53,107 nt of DNA. Origin: UBA6016 sp041915365 (lineage in GTDB: Bacteria; Campylobacterota; Campylobacteria; Campylobacterales; UBA6016). The notes below the pieces were generated by a model. The model was not told the origin of the DNA. It saw only the letters and a list, made by a program, of their open reading frames with translations, and searched no databases. Positions 8,508 to 17,180 of this stretch are shown here, piece by piece; position 1 is the stretch's first letter, and every line of letters begins with the position of its first letter. Position numbers and translations under genes: made by a program. The DNA lies in contig JAYSBP010000015.1 in NCBI GenBank assembly GCA_041915365.1, positions 1 to 53,107 on the forward strand, in the 5' to 3' direction.

Positions 8508-9815
8508 ATGAACCATACAAAATACAGGGCATATCCCATTGTAAAAAATATAGCTAGAGAGTGGCCGAACTATCAAATAACAAAAGCACCGATGTACTGC
8601 TCTGTGGACTTGCGAGACGGCAATCAGGCATTGCAAAATCCGCTTACCGTAGAACAAAAAATAGAGTATTTCAAAGTGTTAGTCGGCATGGGGTTTAAAC
8701 ATATTGAAATCAGCTATCCGAGTGCATCAGACACCGACTTTGAGTTCACGAGACGAATAATCGAAGAAGATATAGCACCTAGCGATGTCTGGTTGCAGGT
8801 GCTTATTCCGGCGCGCCGTGAGCTTATCGAGAGAAGTGTAGAGGCGATGAGAGGGGCTAAAATGGCTATATTTCACTTGTACAACCCCACAAGCGAATTC
8901 CAAAGAAAAGCGGTATTTGGCAAGTCTGATGACGAAATAGTGGCTATGGCAGTGGATGGTATAAGGGCGTTAAAAGAACTTACGGCCGATTTTGAGGGGG
9001 AGGTTATGTTTGAATATACGCCTGAGAGTTTTTCACAAACTTCATTGGAGTTTGCCGCAACAATTTGCAATGCAGTAATAGATGAAGTAAGGCCGTCAAA
9101 AGAGCGCAAGATGATAATCAACTTGCCAAACACAATGGAAGCCTGCACTCCAAACATTTATGCCGACAGAGTGGAGTGGATGTGTAAAAACTTGAAAAAC
9201 AGAGATTCCATCATTGTCAGCGTCCACCCGCATAACGACAGGGGGACGGCCGTAGCATCTGCGGAAATGGCGGTATTGGCTGGAGCAGACAGGGTCGAGG
9301 GAACGCTATTTGGCAACGGCGAGAGAGCGGGGAATTTGGACTTGGTGACTTTCGCTTTTAATATCTATTCGCAAGGGATACATCCAGAATTGAACCTATC
9401 TCATATAGATGAGGTAAAAGGGTTTGCGGAGTGTATCACAGGCATAGCCACACACATTCGCCATCCATACGCAGGAGATATGATATTCACAGCCTTTAGC
9501 GGCGGGCATCAAGACGCCATCAAAAAAGGACTTGATGCGCACAAAAACACGGACGGCGCACACTGGGAAGTGCCGTATTTGCCGATAGACCCAAAAGATA
9601 TAAAAAGAGGATATGAAAAGGTTGTACGGATAAATTCACAATCCGGCAAAGGGGGTGCGGCTTTTATAATCGAGGAATACTTGGGGGCAAAAATGAGTAA
9701 GGAAGAGCAGGCTTGTTTTGGGAAAATAATAAAAGCAAAATCTGATGAAAAAAGTAAGGAGCTTACGGCAGAAGAGATAATCGATATTTATAAATTAGAG
9801 TTTATTTCTCGTTAA
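8508..9815 (+). CDS. leuA: 2-isopropylmalate synthase without regulatory domain
   Basis: LeuA condenses acetyl-CoA with 2-oxoisovalerate, the first step of leucine synthesis. The TIM-barrel features are clear: SVDLRDGNQ (32-40), metal ligands H240 and H242 in VSVHPHNDRG, and LFGNGERAGN (267-276). The sequence resembles the long yeast/actinobacterial LeuA class (usually about 560 residues or more), but this protein ends at residue 435, right after the catalytic and linker region, without the C-terminal leucine-sensing domain. No remnant of that domain is seen downstream. The upstream Leu-rich leader suggests control at transcription instead. The ribosome site is AAGGA. Its 3' end overlaps the convergent amrA gene by 14 bp. 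Confidence 0.88.
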   Translation: MNHTKYRAYPIVKNIAREWPNYQITKAPMYCSVDLRDGNQALQNPLTVEQKIEYFKVLVGMGFKHIEISYPSASDTDFEFTRRIIEEDIAPSDVWLQVLIPARRELIERSVEAMRGAKMAIFHLYNPTSEFQRKAVFGKSDDEIVAMAVDGIRALKELTADFEGEVMFEYTPESFSQTSLEFAATICNAVIDEVRPSKERKMIINLPNTMEACTPNIYADRVEWMCKNLKNRDSIIVSVHPHNDRGTAVASAEMAVLAGADRVEGTLFGNGERAGNLDLVTFAFNIYSQGIHPELNLSHIDEVKGFAECITGIATHIRHPYAGDMIFTAFSGGHQDAIKKGLDAHKNTDGAHWEVPYLPIDPKDIKRGYEKVVRINSQSGKGGAAFIIEEYLGAKMSKEEQACFGKIIKAKSDEKSKELTAEEIIDIYKLEFISR

Positions 9816-10359
9816 TCTTTTCCGCTTTGTATACGTAGACTTCTAGCTTTCCGCTTTTGTAAAAGTCCGATTCCAATCCGGCTTTTTGACAAAGGCGGGA
9901 GATGAAATCTTCTTTTGACGGTATTTCTTCCCATACTGACGGCAAAAATGTAGCTTGATACTCTTCGTATTTTATGATTATTCCGTCTTCCATAGGGGTA
10001 ATCTTAGATAAAAGCTCATCGGCATTCGTATATGTAAGCTCAACTGGCTCATGCAATAAGGATAGTTCTAGTTTGATAAATGGGAGTTCTGTTATATTCA
10101 TGGGTGGAAATCTAGGATCGTGAAATGCGCTTGCTAGAGCATTCTCAACTATATCTTCTTGCAAACTTCTATGTGCTATCAAAGAGCCTATACATCCCCT
10201 TAGGGCACCCTCTTTTGTTTTTAACGTTACAAAAACAGCACCTTTTTGCCCAAATACCTCAGGAAGCTGATCTGCTCTTGCAATCGGTGTTCTAAGCAGT
10301 TCGCTCTCTATCGCATTTCTGGCAAGCCTCAAAGCCGTCAGCTTTTCGCTCTCTGTCAT
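9802..10359 (-). CDS. amrA: AMMECR1-family protein (AmmeMemoRadiSam system protein A)
   Basis: The 185-residue protein carries the family hallmark LRGCIGSL (53-60), preceded by FVTLKTKEGA, and the C-terminal region 'FLPSVWEEIPSKEDFISRLCQKAGL' typical of the family. AMMECR1 proteins are widespread, with an unproven biochemical role. Together with a MEMO-like protein and a radical SAM enzyme they form the predicted AmmeMemoRadiSam system. Here it overlaps the MEMO-like gene by 4 bp (10356-10359), so the two are translationally coupled. The radical SAM partner is not in this window. Confidence 0.9.
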   Translation of the reverse strand: MTESEKLTALRLARNAIESELLRTPIARADQLPEVFGQKGAVFVTLKTKEGALRGCIGSLIAHRSLQEDIVENALASAFHDPRFPPMNITELPFIKLELSLLHEPVELTYTNADELLSKITPMEDGIIIKYEEYQATFLPSVWEEIPSKEDFISRLCQKAGLESDFYKSGKLEVYVYKAEKINEK

Positions 10360-11156
10360 TGCCCTTCCTTATAAAACATAAAACTCCCGTACCCCACCAC
10401 TCTATCCTTGTCGCCAGTGGTATCGCCGCTTGTTTTGTAGTCTAGCGTTTTTGATTTTAAGTTATGTTTAAGAGCATATTGAACTGATGCTATTATCGCA
10501 GGTTTTCCGCACGCCTGACAATTTGGAAACATCGACAAATCAAGCTCTTCCACACCTTTTACACAGTACGAGTCGATAGCCATAGCCTCTTTTTGCGGAT
10601 AATAATGGCTAAGATCACTACTAATAATCGCAATTCTACTATCATCAAGCAAAAACTCTTCCAAAATAGAGAGTAGCTCATCGCTCCCTATATTTCCGTA
10701 TACCAATGGCACAATGCTAAAGTTTTTCAAAGCTATTTTTAAAAAAGGAAGTTGGACCTCAAGCGAGTGCTCTAGCTGATGCGGGATGGCATTTGACACA
10801 AGGGTTGGAAACTTATCTATTAGACGCTGCGACTCATCGGTATCCACATCTATTTTGCCTATCGGTGTATCAAAAACACTATCGGGGCTTAAGGCCGCAT
10901 TTTCCAAATAAACCCTGTGCGACGGCCCCATAATCAAAACTTTATAAGACATCTCTTGATTTAGGTTTTGTAGTTGTCTATATGCGTATCCAGCGGTATA
11001 GCCACTGTAAATAAACCCTGCGTGAGGAGAGATAATAATGCGAGGCTTGTATCCAAAGTTTGGCGAACTTTCGATTGCATACTCGGCAAACTGTGTTAGC
11101 TTATCTTCTTCTTGTGGATAGAACATACCGGCTACAGCAGGCTGTCTGACGCTCAT
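10356..11156 (-). CDS. amrB: MEMO1-family protein (AmmeMemoRadiSam system protein B)
   Basis: This 266-residue protein has the MEMO signatures ISPHAGFIYSG (H45), MGPSHRVYL, QLEHSLEVQLPFL, and SSDLSHYYP, which correspond to the metal-binding histidines of the non-haem-iron-dioxygenase-like MEMO fold. The function in bacteria is not settled. It starts with ATG at 11156 and is followed with a 4-bp overlap by the AMMECR1-like gene, forming a two-gene operon divergent from the BI-1 gene. Confidence 0.9.
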   Translation of the reverse strand: MSVRQPAVAGMFYPQEEDKLTQFAEYAIESSPNFGYKPRIIISPHAGFIYSGYTAGYAYRQLQNLNQEMSYKVLIMGPSHRVYLENAALSPDSVFDTPIGKIDVDTDESQRLIDKFPTLVSNAIPHQLEHSLEVQLPFLKIALKNFSIVPLVYGNIGSDELLSILEEFLLDDSRIAIISSDLSHYYPQKEAMAIDSYCVKGVEELDLSMFPNCQACGKPAIIASVQYALKHNLKSKTLDYKTSGDTTGDKDRVVGYGSFMFYKEGQ

Positions 11157-11323
11157 TGGCGAAACTCCGCATTAAATAATATGTTGTAATTTTATATCAG
11201 AAATTAAATAAAAATAAATATAAGTGAAATAAAACAACAACATTTTCTTAACAAATTTCCGTTAGAATCATTCAAACTCTGTGGGTTACAGGGCAGAATC
11301 TTAAATCTATAAGGGAATCTTTA

Positions 11324-12055
11324 ATGGGACTTTATGATAGAGACTACACAAGAAGCTCTCAGACAAACAACGGTCTTGAGAGAATAGACTATCAAACAAA
11401 CGAGGAAGAGACACACGTCATAAGCGACATAAATGCGTTTGTAAAAACGACTTATTCTTATTTTGCGGCATCGCTCCTTGCCGGTACGGCTGGAGCTTAT
11501 GCTGGCATGCAGGCTGCGGCAACGATAAAAAGCTTTTATTGGCCTCTTGTAATTTTGGAGGTTGCCCTTATTTTCGGTTTGCACTTCGTCAGAAACAAAC
11601 CGGGCATCAATGCGATTGTACTGTTCGCTTTTACATTCATAAGCGGCCTTACGCTCACGCCGCTTCTTAGCAATATACTCCACATGCCTGGGGGTGCTGG
11701 GATAGTTACGAATGCCTTTTTGATGACTTCTGTGGCTTTTGGTGCTCTTACTATGTTTGCCATGAACACCAAAAAAGACTTTACGATGATGGGCAAAATG
11801 CTTTTCATAGCCCTCATAGTAATGGTAGTGGGCGGGATAGTAAATATCTTTTTGGGGAGCCCGATACTTCAGCTAATCCTAGCTGGTGCCGGCGCATTGC
11901 TATTTAGCTTTTTTATACTGTATGACACGCAAAATATTATACAGGGGGCTTATGACTCACCTGTTAGCGCAGCGGCGAGCCTGTATCTTGATTTTCTAAA
12001 CCTTTTCGTTTCACTCCTTCAAATACTTGGTATCTTTGGCGGCAGAGACGAATAA
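11324..12055 (+). CDS. Bax inhibitor-1 / YccA family membrane protein
   Basis: The 243-residue protein has a hydrophilic N-terminus of about 40 residues, then seven hydrophobic segments, ending with the family pattern FILYDTQNIIQG...ASLYLDFLNLFVSLLQILG, which contains the acidic residues that form the pH-sensitive pair in BI-1 channels. Bacterial members are inner-membrane proteins; calcium leak activity was shown for BsYetJ, and YccA binds the protease FtsH. The ribosome site is AGGGAA. The next gene starts inside its 3' end. Confidence 0.93.
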   Translation: MGLYDRDYTRSSQTNNGLERIDYQTNEEETHVISDINAFVKTTYSYFAASLLAGTAGAYAGMQAAATIKSFYWPLVILEVALIFGLHFVRNKPGINAIVLFAFTFISGLTLTPLLSNILHMPGGAGIVTNAFLMTSVAFGALTMFAMNTKKDFTMMGKMLFIALIVMVVGGIVNIFLGSPILQLILAGAGALLFSFFILYDTQNIIQGAYDSPVSAAASLYLDFLNLFVSLLQILGIFGGRDE

Positions 12056-12461
12056 CGGCGACAAGGCAAGCCTTCTTAGGCTTGTCGACGCCAATCTAAA
12101 TCGCCTCAAAGAGGGCATTAGAGTCGTAGAGGACGTGTGCAGATTTGTATACGAACTCAAACACGAAGCCTCAAAACTAAAATCAATCAGACACTCCGCA
12201 AAAACATCTTATCTGCTTGAAGCCTTGTCACATAGAGACATCGTTGGCGATATACTCAAAAAATCAACCGCAAGCGAAAAATCTAGAGAAGATATAAATT
12301 CACTGTTGATAGCCAATTTTAAAAGGGCTCAGGAGTCCGCAAGAGTGCTTGAAGAGACGCTAAAGCTTTTTAACGCAGACGAAGCCGAGGTATTTAAAAA
12401 GATAAGATACGAGCTTTACGACATAGAAAAATCTCTTTTTGCAAATCTTCCTATAGCATAG
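12027..12461 (+). CDS. ThiD2-like / thiamine-phosphate pyrophosphorylase N-terminal-type protein
   Basis: The protein has the pattern LVDANLNRLKEGIRVVEDVCRF followed by 'LKSIRH' and 'NFKRAQESARVLEE', seen in the domain found at the N-terminus of some thiamine-phosphate synthases (PF17792-like). Here it stands alone at about 140 residues, with no ThiE barrel attached. No ATG precedes the conserved region; TTG at 12027 or 12036, inside the end of the BI-1 gene, is the only option, which suggests translational coupling. Its 3' end overlaps the convergent methyltransferase gene by 46 bp. A role in thiamine metabolism is inference. Confidence 0.7.
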   Translation: MVSLAAETNNGDKASLLRLVDANLNRLKEGIRVVEDVCRFVYELKHEASKLKSIRHSAKTSYLLEALSHRDIVGDILKKSTASEKSREDINSLLIANFKRAQESARVLEETLKLFNADEAEVFKKIRYELYDIEKSLFANLPIA

Positions 12462-13132
12462 GCAACTTCAAACTCTAAGATTTTCGGACCGTTTTCATAC
12501 AATCTTTTTGCCTCTTGGTAACTTATTTTGTTGCCGCCGCTTGAAACCCCCGTGTGTTTTATATATCTTACGGCCTCCTTTGAACTTTCAAACTCTTTTT
12601 GAAACGTGTCTGTCCAAAACTGCTCGACGCAAAAACCTCCGATAGCTTTTTCAAACTCCAATAACGTAGGCAGAAAGCTATCGACATTTAAAAAATCACG
12701 AATAGACGAAAAAGTCCCTCTCGTAAATACGCTAATAGCAAAATTATCAGATAAAGTAGATAGTCTAATTATCGAACCCCCTATGTCTTTTGACCATTGG
12801 AGCGCCGATGAAGACAAGAGCATATCAAACTTCCCAAACCTTCCAAATATATCTTTGGCAAGCCCTAGGTCGTCAAAATCGCCATGCACAACGATGCACG
12901 CCCCACGCTGTTTATGCAAATCGCACATTCTTGGGCTTGCATCAACGCCGACAAACAAATCTTGCATATCGCCGCAAAGCTCAAACAAAGCTCCGTCGCC
13001 ACACCCTATATCTATAATTTTTTTATAATCTCGTATTTGTAGCTTGGATAGTAGTTTTTTTGCTATTTCACCCTGAATGTCTCTATTTTTTGAATAGCTC
13101 AGAGCATACCTGTCAAATTGGTTTTTTGGCAT
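12416..13132 (-). CDS. SAM-dependent methyltransferase, BioC-like
   Basis: The 238-residue class I methyltransferase opens with FDRYALSYSKNRDIQGEIAKKLL, close to the start of BioC proteins, then has the SAM motif IDIGCGDGALFEL (about 40-52), an acidic D after FVGVD, and LLSSSALQWSKD, the motif IV-region pattern typical of BioC. BioC methylates malonyl-ACP to begin biotin synthesis. No other biotin genes are near, so the assignment is tentative; a general methyltransferase remains possible. Confidence 0.75.
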   Translation of the reverse strand: MPKNQFDRYALSYSKNRDIQGEIAKKLLSKLQIRDYKKIIDIGCGDGALFELCGDMQDLFVGVDASPRMCDLHKQRGACIVVHGDFDDLGLAKDIFGRFGKFDMLLSSSALQWSKDIGGSIIRLSTLSDNFAISVFTRGTFSSIRDFLNVDSFLPTLLEFEKAIGGFCVEQFWTDTFQKEFESSKEAVRYIKHTGVSSGGNKISYQEAKRLYENGPKILEFEVAYAIGRFAKRDFSMS

Positions 13133-13207
13133 TACTTTTTTTCAAACTTTTTTGGCTAGAATTTCAGGCTTTATTATACCCACAAAGAAGCGTCAAGGAA
13201 ATTAAAT

Positions 13208-13498
13208 ATGATAAGTTTCGCAATAGCAATACAATTTATTTTGGCCATTATTCTAACTATAGCCGTTATGCTTCAAAAAAGCTCATCAATAGGTCTTGGG
13301 GCTTACAGCGGAAGCAACGAATCCGTATTTGGGGCAAAAGGACCGGCTGGATTTTTATCGAGAGCGACGTTTGTCGTAGCTAGTCTATTCATCATAAACA
13401 CGGTATTTTTAACATACTCTTTCAACAAAGAAAAAAATAAATCGGTAATCGACACGGTAAAAGTACTTACCCCTACTCAAAATATGCCGACAAAATGA
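13208..13498 (+). CDS. secG: Preprotein translocase subunit SecG
   Basis: The 96-residue protein has two transmembrane helices with the SecG loop between them (LQKSSSIGLGAYSGSNESVFGAKGPAGFLSRAT). SecG supports SecYE during protein export. The start is ATG 13208 after AAGGA. A TATTAT -10-like element lies about 40 bp upstream in an otherwise AT-rich gap. It overlaps the next gene by 4 bp and appears to lead an operon through frr, pyrE and the MFS gene. Confidence 0.95.
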   Translation: MISFAIAIQFILAIILTIAVMLQKSSSIGLGAYSGSNESVFGAKGPAGFLSRATFVVASLFIINTVFLTYSFNKEKNKSVIDTVKVLTPTQNMPTK

Positions 13499-14436
13499 AA
13501 CCTCTCTTATTTCTCTTTATATTTTGCGCATCGCTTTTTGCCGATGCGCACATACTGTGCTACCATAGGTTCGACGACCCAAAACCAAAATACAAACACA
13601 CAAATATCTCCGCAAAAAAATTTTTACAGCAGATAGAGACACTAAAAAGCGAAGGATACAAGTTTGCCTCGCTAGCCTCGATTGTGGCACCGCTAAAATC
13701 CAAAAAACCGATTGGCGATAAGCTAATCGTAATTACCATAGACGATGCCTACAAGACATTTTATGAGCATGCGTTTCCAATCCTAAAAGCCCAAAAAATA
13801 CCTTTTACACTCTTTGTTTATACCGATGCCGTCAACAACAAATACAAAGATTATATGACTTGGGAGCAGGTAAAAGAGGTGTCAAAATACGGAGAGGTAC
13901 AACTACACTCTCACGCCCACAAAGACCTCACAAAACTAACGGCGGATGAACTAAAAAAAGACACGGCGGAGGGTGTATCTAGTTTTGAAAAAAATATGGG
14001 CTACAAACCAAAGTTTTATGCGATACCTTTTGGGGTTTATAATTTAGCTGTCAAAAACTCTCTAAAAGCCAGCGGTTTTGAAGCGATAATGACCGTTGAT
14101 GCCGGAGCCGTCAACGCAACAAGCGACGTGCATCAGCTAGAGAGAATAGCCATAGACGAAGGGACGGATTTTAAACTAGCGCTGGGCGTAAAGCCACTTG
14201 ATATTACCCTACAAAAACCTATCGGTGATAGCGAAAAGATAATCAAAGGTAGCGTCCAAAACTACTCTGGTAAAACAATCAAAATGTATGTAGCAAAAGG
14301 CGACGTAAGAACGCTGGAACTTAACAACGGTACATTTGAAGCAAAAATAGATATGGCAAAAGTCAATAGCAAACAAAAACTCATTTTTTACAGCGAAGGG
14401 CATACATACCGAGCTAAACTTATAGAAAAGGACTAG
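13495..14436 (+). CDS. Secreted polysaccharide deacetylase family protein
   Basis: This 313-residue protein has a signal peptide (FLFIFCASLFADA), then a NodB-type deacetylase domain with motif 1 VITIDDAYKTF (catalytic Asp and metal Asp) and motif 2 HSHAHKDL (metal histidines). A C-terminal part of about 90 residues looks like a beta-sandwich extension. It probably acts on a periplasmic or surface glycan. Its 4-bp overlap with secG and 2-bp gap to frr show co-transcription. Confidence 0.88.
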   Translation: MKPLLFLFIFCASLFADAHILCYHRFDDPKPKYKHTNISAKKFLQQIETLKSEGYKFASLASIVAPLKSKKPIGDKLIVITIDDAYKTFYEHAFPILKAQKIPFTLFVYTDAVNNKYKDYMTWEQVKEVSKYGEVQLHSHAHKDLTKLTADELKKDTAEGVSSFEKNMGYKPKFYAIPFGVYNLAVKNSLKASGFEAIMTVDAGAVNATSDVHQLERIAIDEGTDFKLALGVKPLDITLQKPIGDSEKIIKGSVQNYSGKTIKMYVAKGDVRTLELNNGTFEAKIDMAKVNSKQKLIFYSEGHTYRAKLIEKD

Positions 14437-14438
14437 AT

Positions 14439-14996
14439 ATGATTGAAGAAATTTACTCTTTTACCAATGATGGAATGAACAAAGCACTTGAGTCTCTAAA
14501 AAGAGATTTTGGAACTATCAGAAGCGGCAAAGTAAGCCTTTCGATACTAGATAGCATAAAAGTAGATTATTACGGTACACCTACGGCTCTTAACGGTGTT
14601 GCCAACCTAGGCACACCAGATGCAACTACCATTACGATAACGCCTTGGGAAAAATCTATGCTAAAAGAGATAGAAAAAGCTATCCAAATAGCAAATATAG
14701 GTGTAAACCCAGGTAACAACGGTGAATGCGTAATGCTATCTTTCCCGCCTATGACTATGGAGCAAAGAAAAGAAAATGCCAAAAAGGCAAAGGCGTTTGG
14801 CGAAAATGCAAAAGTAGCGGTAAGAAACGTGAGACGTGATGCAAACGACAAAGTAAAAAAGCTTGAAAAAGATAAAGCGATAAGTGAAGACGACTCAAAA
14901 AGAGCACAAGATAAAATCCAAAAAATTACGGATGAGTTCGTGTCCAAAGTAGATTCGCTATGTGAGCAAAAAGAAGCGGAACTTCTAAAGGTATAA
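14439..14996 (+). CDS. frr: Ribosome recycling factor
   Basis: At 185 residues it is full length, with the RRF signatures LRRDFGTIRSGK-like (LKRDFGTIRSGKVS), DATTITITPWEKSML, IGVNPGNNGE and VRNVRRDANDKVKKLEKD. Together with EF-G it splits post-termination ribosomes. The stop TAA overlaps the ATG of pyrE by one base (14996). Confidence 0.98.
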   Translation: MIEEIYSFTNDGMNKALESLKRDFGTIRSGKVSLSILDSIKVDYYGTPTALNGVANLGTPDATTITITPWEKSMLKEIEKAIQIANIGVNPGNNGECVMLSFPPMTMEQRKENAKKAKAFGENAKVAVRNVRRDANDKVKKLEKDKAISEDDSKRAQDKIQKITDEFVSKVDSLCEQKEAELLKV

Positions 14997-15607
14997 TGAT
15001 GGACGTAGCGCAAATATATAAAGACGCAAATGCGCTTTTGGAGGGGCATTTTTTATTATCTAGCGGCAACCATTCGCAGTTTTACCTCCAATCGGCAAAA
15101 GTACTAGAAGACCCGAAAGTGGCTGGCGTACTAGCCGATGAACTTGCAAAACAAATAAAGGCAAGCGGTATCGAAGTCGACACTGTATGCTCCCCTGCCC
15201 TAGGCGGCATACTCGCCGGATATGAGCTTGCTCGCGCTCTTGGCGTTAGATTTATTTTCACTGAGAGAGTAAATGGAGAGATGACGCTAAGACGCGGTTT
15301 TGAAGTCAAAAAAGGCGAAAAACTACTCATTTGCGAAGACATAATCACAACTGGCGGAAGTGCCGTCGAAGCTATGAAAGCAGTAGAGGCTCTCGGTGGC
15401 GAAGTAGTCGCTTTCGGCGCATTGGCCAACAGAGGATTTTGTGAAAGAGTCGGTGGCAAAGCAAAGAGAAAACCTGAAGCAAAACTCCCGGCAGATAAGC
15501 CTTTCTTTGCTCTGACAGACTTTGATTTTGAAATGTATACTCCAGACAACTGCCCACTATGTAAAAACGGCAGTGTAGCTATAAAACCGGGAAGCAGAGG
15601 CAACTAG
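14996..15607 (+). CDS. pyrE: Orotate phosphoribosyltransferase
   Basis: The 203-residue enzyme joins orotate to PRPP in pyrimidine synthesis. The PRPP-binding signature LLICEDIITTGGSAVEAM is present, with FLLSSGNHSQFYLQ near the N-terminus. A CPLC pair near the C-terminus is unusual for E. coli PyrE but occurs in this phylum as far as I recall. It follows frr with overlapping stop/start and is followed directly by the RDD gene. Confidence 0.96.
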   Translation: MMDVAQIYKDANALLEGHFLLSSGNHSQFYLQSAKVLEDPKVAGVLADELAKQIKASGIEVDTVCSPALGGILAGYELARALGVRFIFTERVNGEMTLRRGFEVKKGEKLLICEDIITTGGSAVEAMKAVEALGGEVVAFGALANRGFCERVGGKAKRKPEAKLPADKPFFALTDFDFEMYTPDNCPLCKNGSVAIKPGSRGN

Positions 15608-16060
15608 GTGTATCTCGATAAAGAGAGGAGATTTGTATACCCAAATCCCCTACTCCGCCTCAGCGCATTTCTGCTTGATTCGTTTATCATCGTAGCCCCA
15701 ATCGCAATGCTTTGGGGGATAATATTTGGCTATCATGAAATGAAAACCGACAACCCAAAACCGTATCTCATAGCGATAGAAATAGTAGCCGTATGGCTAG
15801 TTACCTCATACCTCATATCCAAAAATGGACAAACTCCAGGCAAGAAAGCATTCGGGATGTACGTCGTCACTATCGGAAACTTCGAAAAAATTAGCTTTGC
15901 TAGGGCATCTTTTAGATTTTTCGTCTGGCTTCTTTGCTGGGTTAGTCTGGGTATCGGATTTTTTATAGCTTTTTTTTCTAAGCGTAGACAAACATTGGCG
16001 GATAGATTTTCAGGTACGGTAGTTGTACGTGATATCGGTGAAAAAACCAAGGATGCCTAG
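15608..16060 (+). CDS. RDD family membrane protein
   Basis: The 150-residue protein has the RDD pattern: LRLSAFLLDSFIIVAPIAML (first helix with Arg and Asp), then GQTPGKKAFGMYVV, and a C-terminal RRQTLADRFSGTVVV. It has three predicted membrane segments. The start is GTG at 15608, immediately after the pyrE stop. Function is unknown; some RDD proteins act in sodium/proton exchange. Confidence 0.88.
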   Translation: MYLDKERRFVYPNPLLRLSAFLLDSFIIVAPIAMLWGIIFGYHEMKTDNPKPYLIAIEIVAVWLVTSYLISKNGQTPGKKAFGMYVVTIGNFEKISFARASFRFFVWLLCWVSLGIGFFIAFFSKRRQTLADRFSGTVVVRDIGEKTKDA

Positions 16061-17180
16061 CCGTTTCGCCGTCTTCACCTCTCTTTTTTACTTTTTTTAT
16101 TTTTGGGCCACTGCCGTTTTTATAATTTTTGTCCCAAAAACATTACTTGACATAGGCTACGATACAACGCAGGTAGGAATACTTTTATCGGTAATGCCCC
16201 TTATACGGTTTGCAACCCCTTTTTTGTTTACCAAAAAGTTCAAACTTACAAAAGAGACCTTTTATTGCTCTCTCATTTTTTCTACAATTTTATTTGCCTG
16301 TTTTGTGCTGACATACCAAAGTTTCTGGCTTTTGTTTTTAAATACACTCTTATACGGTCTTTTTATCACCATCACCCTCCCATACGTCGATTCGGTAGCT
16401 CTAAGGGAGGTCAGCAAAGAAAAATACGGGCTTGTTAGGCTCTTTGGCTCGATAGGTTTTATGGGTGCGGCATTAATGCTAGGTAAAATGGAGCTAGACA
16501 AAGAAACAGTGTTTTTTCACTATCTCATCTCTGTAGCCTTGATGTCCGTATTTGGGGTTTTACTAGCCGCAAAAGAGAGCAAGCAAAGTGGCAACGAACC
16601 GCAAAAAACACTTGGCGGAGACCTGAAAAGATATATTGCCGACACACCTTTTTGGATTGCCATGATAATGGTTCAGCTTAGTTTTGGGGCATTCTACGGA
16701 TTTTTTACTGTCTTTGAGCACGAGCACGGGATTAGTCTGGAAAACATCACTTATCTATGGAGCATAGGGGTGCTTGCGGAAATTTTTATGTTTGCTTTTC
16801 AAGGCAAAATACTAAAAAATATAAAACCTCTTTTTGTTATCAAACTAACCATCGTATCGCTTATAATTAGGTGGTTTTTGCTCCACTTTTTTGAGGGCAA
16901 TTTCATTGTTGCCGCATTAGCGCAAGTCACACACGCCCTTAATTTTGCGCTTTTCACGACAGCCGCATTTTTATTCGTTTACAGTAGATATGAGGACAAA
17001 AAAAGGGCGCAAATGCACTTTTATGGCTTCTCTTACGGCCTTGGCGGATTCTTTGGCTCTCTTTTGTCCGGAGCCTTGTATGGGCAAAATATATTTTTAT
17101 ACTCTGCCATTTTTGCCTTTGCGGCACTGTTTTTTATGCTTTTTTACCGCTCTAGCGAGCAAACCCTATCTCAACCCTAG
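16053..17180 (+). CDS. MFS transporter (HcaT/MFS_1-like)
   Basis: About 375 residues with twelve hydrophobic segments; the first helix SLFYFFYFWATAVFIIFVPK and 'DIGYDTTQVGILLSVMPL' resemble the phenylpropionate-permease-like MFS branch. The substrate is unknown. Starts at TTG 16023, GTG 16038 or ATG 16053 are in frame; I chose ATG 16053 because it sits just before the first helix, though its ribosome site is poor and translation may be coupled to the RDD gene. The 3' end overlaps the convergent AsmA-like gene by 29 bp. Confidence 0.85.
   Translation: MPSRFAVFTSLFYFFYFWATAVFIIFVPKTLLDIGYDTTQVGILLSVMPLIRFATPFLFTKKFKLTKETFYCSLIFSTILFACFVLTYQSFWLLFLNTLLYGLFITITLPYVDSVALREVSKEKYGLVRLFGSIGFMGAALMLGKMELDKETVFFHYLISVALMSVFGVLLAAKESKQSGNEPQKTLGGDLKRYIADTPFWIAMIMVQLSFGAFYGFFTVFEHEHGISLENITYLWSIGVLAEIFMFAFQGKILKNIKPLFVIKLTIVSLIIRWFLLHFFEGNFIVAALAQVTHALNFALFTTAAFLFVYSRYEDKKRAQMHFYGFSYGLGGFFGSLLSGALYGQNIFLYSAIFAFAALFFMLFYRSSEQTLSQP

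Noticed and set aside
14570..15603. Long minus-strand frames opposite frr and pyrE
   Set aside because: They mirror two certain housekeeping genes and show low-complexity Ser/Phe/Leu composition typical of antisense frames.
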